Assembly: GCA_028292145.1 (NCBI GenBank)
Contig: JAQGMX010000111.1
Coordinates: 1-9,624 of the forward strand
Direction of reading: 5' to 3'
DNA from: Variovorax sp.
GTDB lineage: Bacteria > Pseudomonadota > Gammaproteobacteria > Burkholderiales > Burkholderiaceae_C
DNA length: 9,624 bases
The notes below the pieces were generated by a model that saw only the letters and a list, made by a program, of their open reading frames with translations, was not told the DNA's origin and did not search any database. Numbering within the stretch: the first letter of the stretch is position 1; each line of letters starts with the position of its first letter. The translations under genes and the position numbers were made by a program. Of the stretch, positions 6,154 to 9,624 are shown piece after piece.

Positions 6154-7179
6154 ATGCCCATCACTCCCCAGGAAGCGCTGCAGCGCACCATCGAGCACCG
6201 CGAGATCTTCCACGACGAAATGCTGCATGTCGTGCGCCTCATCATGAGCGGCCAGTGCTCGCCGGTGATGATGGCCGCGCTGATCACCGGCTTGCGCGTC
6301 AAGAAGGAAACCATCGGTGAAATCACGGCGGCGGCGCAGGTGATGCGCGAGGTCTCGACCAAGGTTTTCGTCGCCGACACGCGCCACCTGGTCGACATCG
6401 TCGGCACCGGCGGCGACGGCTCGAACACCTTCAACATCTCGACCTGTGCGATGTTCGTCGCGGCGGCCGGCGGCGCCAAGGTCAGCAAGCACGGCGGGCG
6501 CAGCGTGAGCAGCAAGTCGGGCAGCGCCGATGTGCTGGAGGCGCTGGGCGTGAACATCGACCTAAAGCCCGAGCAGATCGCCCGGTGCATCGAAGACGTC
6601 GGCATCGGTTTCATGTTCGCGCCGAACCACCATCCGGCGATGAAGAACGTCGCGCCGGTCCGGAAAGAACTTGGAATCAAGACGATTTTCAACATCCTCG
6701 GTCCGCTGACCAATCCGGCGGGCGCGCCGAACATCCTGATGGGCGTGTTCCATGCCGACCTGGTCGGCATCCAGGTTCGCGCGCTGCAGCGGCTGGGTGC
6801 CGAGCATGCGCTGGTCGTCTACGGGCGCGACGGCATGGACGAGATCTCGCTCGGCGGGTCGACGCTGGTCGGCGAGCTGCGCCACGGCGAGATCCGCGAG
6901 TACGAACTGCATCCGGAAGACTTCGGTTTTGCGATGTCGAGCAGCCGTGCGTTGCGTGTCGAGACGCCCGAGCAATCCATGGCGATGCTTCGCGGCGTTC
7001 TGGACAACGTGCCCGGCCCGGCGCGCGATATCGTCACCCTCAATGCCGCCGCCGCGCTGTATGCCGCCGATATCGTCGAGTCGATCGCCGACGGCGTCGA
7101 ACGCGCGCGCGCCGCGATCGGCAGCGGCGCGGCAAAAGCCAAGCTGGCCGAATTTGTCGTTGCCACGTCGGCAGCCTAG
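6154..7179 (+). CDS. trpD: Anthranilate phosphoribosyltransferase
   Basis: TrpD transfers the 5-phosphoribosyl group of PRPP to anthranilate, the second pathway step. The protein is 341 residues, the normal length of the stand-alone enzyme. Key motifs are present: GTGGD (84-88) for PRPP, the NIST segment (94-97), KHGGR (112-116), the anthranilate-contacting arginine R170 in APVRKELG, LGPLTNPAG (182-190), and the metal-binding pair D229-E230 in GRDGMDE. The ATG at 6154 is followed directly by the expected first helix; only a weak GGA precedes it. The gene sits 11 nt after the threonine aldolase gene and 12 nt before trpC, fitting one transcript. No amidotransferase domain is fused to its N-terminus, unlike the enterobacterial arrangement. 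Confidence 0.96.
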   Translation: MPITPQEALQRTIEHREIFHDEMLHVVRLIMSGQCSPVMMAALITGLRVKKETIGEITAAAQVMREVSTKVFVADTRHLVDIVGTGGDGSNTFNISTCAMFVAAAGGAKVSKHGGRSVSSKSGSADVLEALGVNIDLKPEQIARCIEDVGIGFMFAPNHHPAMKNVAPVRKELGIKTIFNILGPLTNPAGAPNILMGVFHADLVGIQVRALQRLGAEHALVVYGRDGMDEISLGGSTLVGELRHGEIREYELHPEDFGFAMSSSRALRVETPEQSMAMLRGVLDNVPGPARDIVTLNAAAALYAADIVESIADGVERARAAIGSGAAKAKLAEFVVATSAA

Positions 7180-7191
7180 AAAGAACCCGTT

Positions 7192-7992
7192 ATGTCAGAC
7201 ATCCTCAACCAGATCGTCGCCGTCAAGCGCGAAGAAGTCGCCGCCGCCAAACAGCGAATGTCGCTCGACGCGATGCGTTTCGACGCCGAAAGCCGCGTGC
7301 TCACGCGAGATTTCGTCGGCGCCATGCGCAGCCGCATCGCTGCAGGCCAGGCCGCAGTCATCGCCGAAGTCAAGAAAGCCAGTCCGAGCAAGGGCGTGCT
7401 GCGCGAGGCCTTCGAGCCGGCGGACATCGCGCAGAGCTATGCGGAGGGCAACGGCGTCGTCAGCGCGACGTGCCTTTCGGTTCTGACCGATCGCCAGTTT
7501 TTCCAGGGCAGCGTCGATTTTCTGAAGCAGGCGCGGGCGTCGTGCGATCTGCCGGTCCTGCGCAAGGACTTCATGATCGACGCTTATCAGATCTACGAAT
7601 CGCGTGCGATGGGCGCCGATGCAGTGCTTTTGATCGCTGCTTGCCTCGATGACGCGCAGATGAAGGATTTCGAGGCGATCGCGCTCGATCTCGGCATGTC
7701 CGTGCTGGTCGAGGTGCATGACAGTGCGGAACTCGACCGTGCGCTCAAGCTGAAGACGCCGCTGATCGGAATCAACAACCGGAATCTGCGCACGTTCGAG
7801 GTGTCGATCCAGACGACGCTCGACCTGCGGGCGCGAGTGCCGGCGGAACGCATCGTGGTCACGGAGTCGGGCATCGCCACGCGCGAAGACGTGGCGCGCC
7901 TGCGTGCCGAGAGCGTGAACGCCTTTCTGGTCGGCGAGGCCTTCATGCGTGCGGCGGATCCGGGCACGGCGCTCGCAGCGCTTTTCGAGTGA
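7192..7992 (+). CDS. trpC: Indole-3-glycerol-phosphate synthase
   Basis: TrpC closes the indole ring by decarboxylating cyclisation of carboxyphenylaminodeoxyribulose phosphate. The 266-residue protein is the monofunctional form; there is no C-terminal TrpF domain. The beta/alpha barrel shows IAEVKKASPSKG (58-69, with catalytic-type E59 and K61), LSVLTDRQFFQGS (95-107), LRKDFMID (123-130, with K125), LVEVHD (172-177, with E174), INNRNL (194-199) and the phosphate-binding TESGI (224-228). The ATG at 7192 is preceded by a purine-rich AGAAAGAA at 7178-7185. The stop overlaps the start of ung by one base (TGATG), or by four if ung uses the GTG at 7989. trpF, trpB and trpA are not in the window and are presumably elsewhere. 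Confidence 0.96.
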   Translation: MSDILNQIVAVKREEVAAAKQRMSLDAMRFDAESRVLTRDFVGAMRSRIAAGQAAVIAEVKKASPSKGVLREAFEPADIAQSYAEGNGVVSATCLSVLTDRQFFQGSVDFLKQARASCDLPVLRKDFMIDAYQIYESRAMGADAVLLIAACLDDAQMKDFEAIALDLGMSVLVEVHDSAELDRALKLKTPLIGINNRNLRTFEVSIQTTLDLRARVPAERIVVTESGIATREDVARLRAESVNAFLVGEAFMRAADPGTALAALFE

Positions 7993-8696
7993 TGGCGGCG
8001 AGCGCATCGCAGCTCGAGGACAGCGATCCCTCGACCTGGCCTGTGGCTCCCGGCTGGCGACCGCTGGTCGATGAATTCTTTGCCAGCGCGGTCGGGCGGA
8101 AGTTGCAGGAATTCTTGAAGGAGCGGCTGTCGGCGGGTGCCGTCATCTTCCCGCCGCAGCCGTTTCGCGCGCTCGAGCTGACGCCGCCCGAAGACGTACG
8201 GGTCGTGATCCTCGGTCAGGACCCCTACCACGGGCGTGGTCAGGCCGAAGGACTGGCCTTTTCGGTTGCGCCCGGCGTGGCGCTGCCGCCGTCCTTGCGG
8301 AATATTTTCAAGGAACTGCAGCGCGACCTCGGTACGCCGCCGCCCGCCTTCCCGGTCCCTGGCGGAAGCCTTGTGAAGTGGGCAACGCACGGCGTGCTCC
8401 TGCTCAACACCTGCCTGACGGTGGAGGAGGGACAGGCGGCCAGTCATGCAAAGCAAGGCTGGGAAGTGCTGACCGATGCGGTGATCCGGCACGTGGCCGA
8501 TGGAGAGAAGCCTGTCGTCTTCATGCTCTGGGGTGCGCATGCGCAGAGCAAGAAAACGTTGATCGACGAGCGGCTGCACAAGGTGTTGCTTTCTAACCAC
8601 CCTTCGCCGTTGTCGGCGCTGCGCCCGCCGCTGCCTTTCATCGGCTCGGGCCATTTTGGCGAAGCGAGAAGGTGGCGGGAACGCCAAAAGTCCTGA
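7992..8696 (+). CDS. ung: Uracil-DNA glycosylase, family 1
   Basis: Ung removes uracil from DNA, starting base excision repair after cytosine deamination or dUTP incorporation. The protein is 234 residues from the ATG at 7992; a GTG at 7989 would add one residue. Family-1 motifs are present: the catalytic water-activating loop GQDPYHG (75-81, with D77), LPPSLRNIFKEL (98-109), LLLNTCLTVEEG (137-148) with the uracil-contacting Asn, and the minor-groove loop HPSPLSA (203-209, with H203), followed by GSGHF. The minor-groove loop continues LRPPLPFIG, longer than the E. coli form HRGFFG. The gene overlaps the trpC stop and so is probably the last gene of the trp transcript, an arrangement common in betaproteobacteria. 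The next strong terminator is about 90 nt downstream. Confidence 0.95.
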   Translation: MAASASQLEDSDPSTWPVAPGWRPLVDEFFASAVGRKLQEFLKERLSAGAVIFPPQPFRALELTPPEDVRVVILGQDPYHGRGQAEGLAFSVAPGVALPPSLRNIFKELQRDLGTPPPAFPVPGGSLVKWATHGVLLLNTCLTVEEGQAASHAKQGWEVLTDAVIRHVADGEKPVVFMLWGAHAQSKKTLIDERLHKVLLSNHPSPLSALRPPLPFIGSGHFGEARRWRERQKS

Positions 8697-8702
8697 ACGA
8701 TT

Positions 8703-8712
8703 TGCTATATTC
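8703..8712 (+). promoter_or_regulatory. Possible extended -10 element after ung
   Basis: TGCTATATTC matches the extended -10 form TGnTATAAT, with 5 of 6 in the hexamer. The same ten bases recur at 8813-8822, where they form the -10 of the tRNA promoter. At the expected -35 distance (8683-8688) the sequence is GCCAAA, not a good match. A promoter here would start transcription near 8718, just downstream of ung. Confidence 0.3.
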
Positions 8713-8810
8713 GTGGGCTTGGCTTTCGGCGGATACGCCGCAAGCCCCGCGGAAAAGCATGAATTGAGCGGCCTTCGGGCCGCGCGCGGGTGTCGACCAC
8801 CCGATTTTTT
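8713..8810 (+). ncRNA. Candidate small structured RNA or ung 3' UTR
   Basis: Between the possible -10 at 8706-8711 and the T-run at 8805-8810 lie three stacked stem-loops. GGGCTTG (8715-8721) pairs with CAAGCCC (8741-8747), continuing after a 5-nt bulge into CGGCG (8727-8731) with CGCCG (8736-8740) around GATA. GCGGCC (8768-8773) pairs with GGCCGC (8778-8783) around a TTCG tetraloop. The third is the terminator itself. Transcription from the candidate promoter would give about 93 nt ending in a terminator, the size of a typical small RNA. It may equally be just the structured 3' end of the trp-ung transcript. Confidence 0.22.
8787..8810 (+). terminator. Rho-independent terminator after ung
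   Basis: CGGGTG (8787-8792) pairs with CACCCG (8798-8803) around a TCGAC loop, followed by A and six T (8805-8810). A second stable stem with a TTCG tetraloop lies directly before it (8768-8783). It should end the trp-ung transcript, isolating it from the tRNA-tuf operon. It works only rightward: there is no T-run on the other side for leftward transcription. Confidence 0.78.
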
Positions 8811-8821
8811 CATGCTATATT
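8793..8821 (+). promoter_or_regulatory. Promoter of the tRNA-Tyr/Gly/Thr-tuf operon
   Basis: TATATT (8816-8821) is preceded by TGC, forming an extended -10 matching 5 of 6. TCGACC (8793-8798) sits 17 nt upstream and matches 4 of 6 of TTGACA. The discriminator CCGCGG just after the -10 is GC-rich, as in promoters under stringent (ppGpp) control in stable RNA operons. Transcription would start near 8828, a few bases before the mature tRNA-Tyr 5' end. The -35 lies in the loop and 3' arm of the terminator, so the two elements share DNA. Confidence 0.6.
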
Positions 8822-8833
8822 CCGCGGTTCGCC

Positions 8834-8919
8834 GGAGAGGTGGCCGAGTGGTTAATGGCAGCAGACTGTAAATCTGCCCTCTTACGAGTACGCTGGTTCG
8901 AATCCAGCCCTCTCCACCA
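8834..8919 (+). tRNA. tyrT: tRNA-Tyr (anticodon GUA)
   Basis: The acceptor stem GGAGAGG (8834-8840) pairs with CCTCTCC (8909-8915), then A and an encoded CCA (8917-8919). The anticodon stem GCAGA/TCTGC encloses CTGTAAA with anticodon GTA at 8868-8870. A 14-nt variable region with a CTC/GAG stem makes it a type II tRNA, as expected for bacterial tRNA-Tyr. The T-arm GCTGG-TTCGAAT-CCAGC is standard. It reads UAU and UAC codons and is the first gene of the tRNA-tuf operon. Confidence 0.97.
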
Positions 8920-9007
8920 GCGAAGTTTGATCGGATTTCAGAGCGCATGAATGTGAGTGCTCGTGCGAGTGCTTGAGGCGTCCAGACTCGTGTCTAGGCG
9001 TCACGAT

Positions 9008-9081
9008 GCGGGAGTAGTTCAATGGTAGAACCCTAGCCTTCCAAGCTAATGACGCGGGTCCGATTCCCGTCTCCCGCTCCA
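9008..9081 (+). tRNA. glyT: tRNA-Gly (anticodon UCC)
   Basis: The acceptor stem GCGGGAG (9008-9014) pairs with CTCCCGC (9071-9077), then T and an encoded CCA (9079-9081). The D-stem GTTC/GAAC is complete. The anticodon loop CTTCCAA has anticodon TCC at 9040-9042. The anticodon stem CTAGC/GCTAA has a C-A mismatch at its outermost pair (27-43). The T-loop is TCCGATT, with C instead of the nearly universal T at position 55. It reads GGA and GGG codons. The gene order Tyr-Gly-Thr-tuf equals the tufB operon order of E. coli. The 88-nt spacer before it (8920-9007) holds a short direct repeat GAGTGCT and nothing else I recognise. Confidence 0.95.
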
Positions 9082-9091
9082 AGGTTCGGAT

Positions 9092-9121
9092 GGCAAGAAG
9101 CAGTTGCATGTGCTTCTTGTC
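9092..9121 (+). other. Strong hairpin between tRNA-Gly and tRNA-Thr
   Basis: GGCAAGAAGCA (9092-9102) pairs with TGCTTCTTGTC (9111-9121) over 11 pairs including one G-U, around an 8-nt loop. No T-run follows, so it is not a terminator. In a multi-tRNA transcript such a stem could be a processing or stability element, for example for RNase III or RNase E; that role is inferred. Confidence 0.5.
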
Positions 9122-9146
9122 GCAGGTTGATTCGGTTAGTGCATTT

Positions 9147-9221
<75 letters not shown>

Positions 9222-9299
9222 ATTTCCGGGGTTGCATCGCTTGGCATGCATCCCCATATGAATGCGTTGTTGATCTAGTTATTTTTCGGAGTCGAGAAA

Positions 9300-9624
<325 letters not shown>

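Noticed and set aside
7593..8948. 451-codon - strand frame covering tRNA-Tyr, ung and part of trpC
   Set aside because: Its N-terminus, GGEGWIRTSVLVRG, is the familiar false peptide read from the antisense of a tRNA gene; the rest is a shadow of ung and trpC.
9222..9299. A separate tuf promoter in the tRNA-Thr/tuf spacer (TTGCAT at 9232, TATGAA at 9257)
   Set aside because: The spacing is 19 nt and the hexamers are weak, so cotranscription with the tRNAs is simpler.

Overview
This is a GC-rich, gene-dense chromosomal window, most likely from a betaproteobacterium of the order Burkholderiales. The N-terminal EF-Tu sequence (MAKGKFTRTKPHVNVGTIGH..., then FGGEAKAYDQIDAAPEEK) resembles the Comamonadaceae and neighbouring unaffiliated Burkholderiales. 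The arrangement gph-trpE-trpG-trpD-trpC-ung and the cluster tRNA-Tyr/tRNA-Gly/tRNA-Thr/tuf also fit that group. The assignment comes from recalled family patterns, not from a search. All convincing genes are on the + strand.

Layout. (1) 1-771: 3' part of a PhnD-like periplasmic substrate-binding protein, cut by the window start. (2) 920-1621: a NarL/FixJ-type response regulator, closely followed by gph (1639-2343), phosphoglycolate phosphatase. (3) 2344-2566: the trpE leader. It has a candidate promoter whose -10 covers the gph stop codon, a possible 30-codon leader ORF with two nearby Trp codons, small hairpins and a C-rich tract. (4) 2567-8696: a compact tryptophan gene block: trpE, a GxxExxY-family gene, trpG, a threonine aldolase gene (ltaE-like), trpD, trpC and ung. 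Neighbours overlap by 1-4 nt or are separated by 5-12 nt. (5) 8697-8833: structured intergenic region with a rho-independent terminator overlapping a stable-RNA promoter. (6) 8834-9624: tRNA-Tyr(GUA), tRNA-Gly(UCC), tRNA-Thr(GGU) and the start of tuf, the same order as the tufB operon of gammaproteobacteria.

How it works together: TrpE and TrpG form anthranilate synthase, TrpD adds the phosphoribosyl group, and TrpC makes indole-3-glycerol phosphate. No trpF, trpB or trpA is present in the window, so the pathway is split. TrpG probably also serves folate synthesis, as in many proteobacteria. Two genes inside the block are not tryptophan enzymes. One is a GxxExxY protein whose nuclease-like E-x-K motif appears to have become Q-x-R, coupled by 4-nt overlaps to both anthranilate synthase genes. 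The other is a complete PLP threonine aldolase. These two insertions, the trpE leader, the terminator/promoter overlap and a shared unusual T-loop (C at position 55) in two tRNAs are the most interesting points. I found no mobile element, CRISPR array or defence system.
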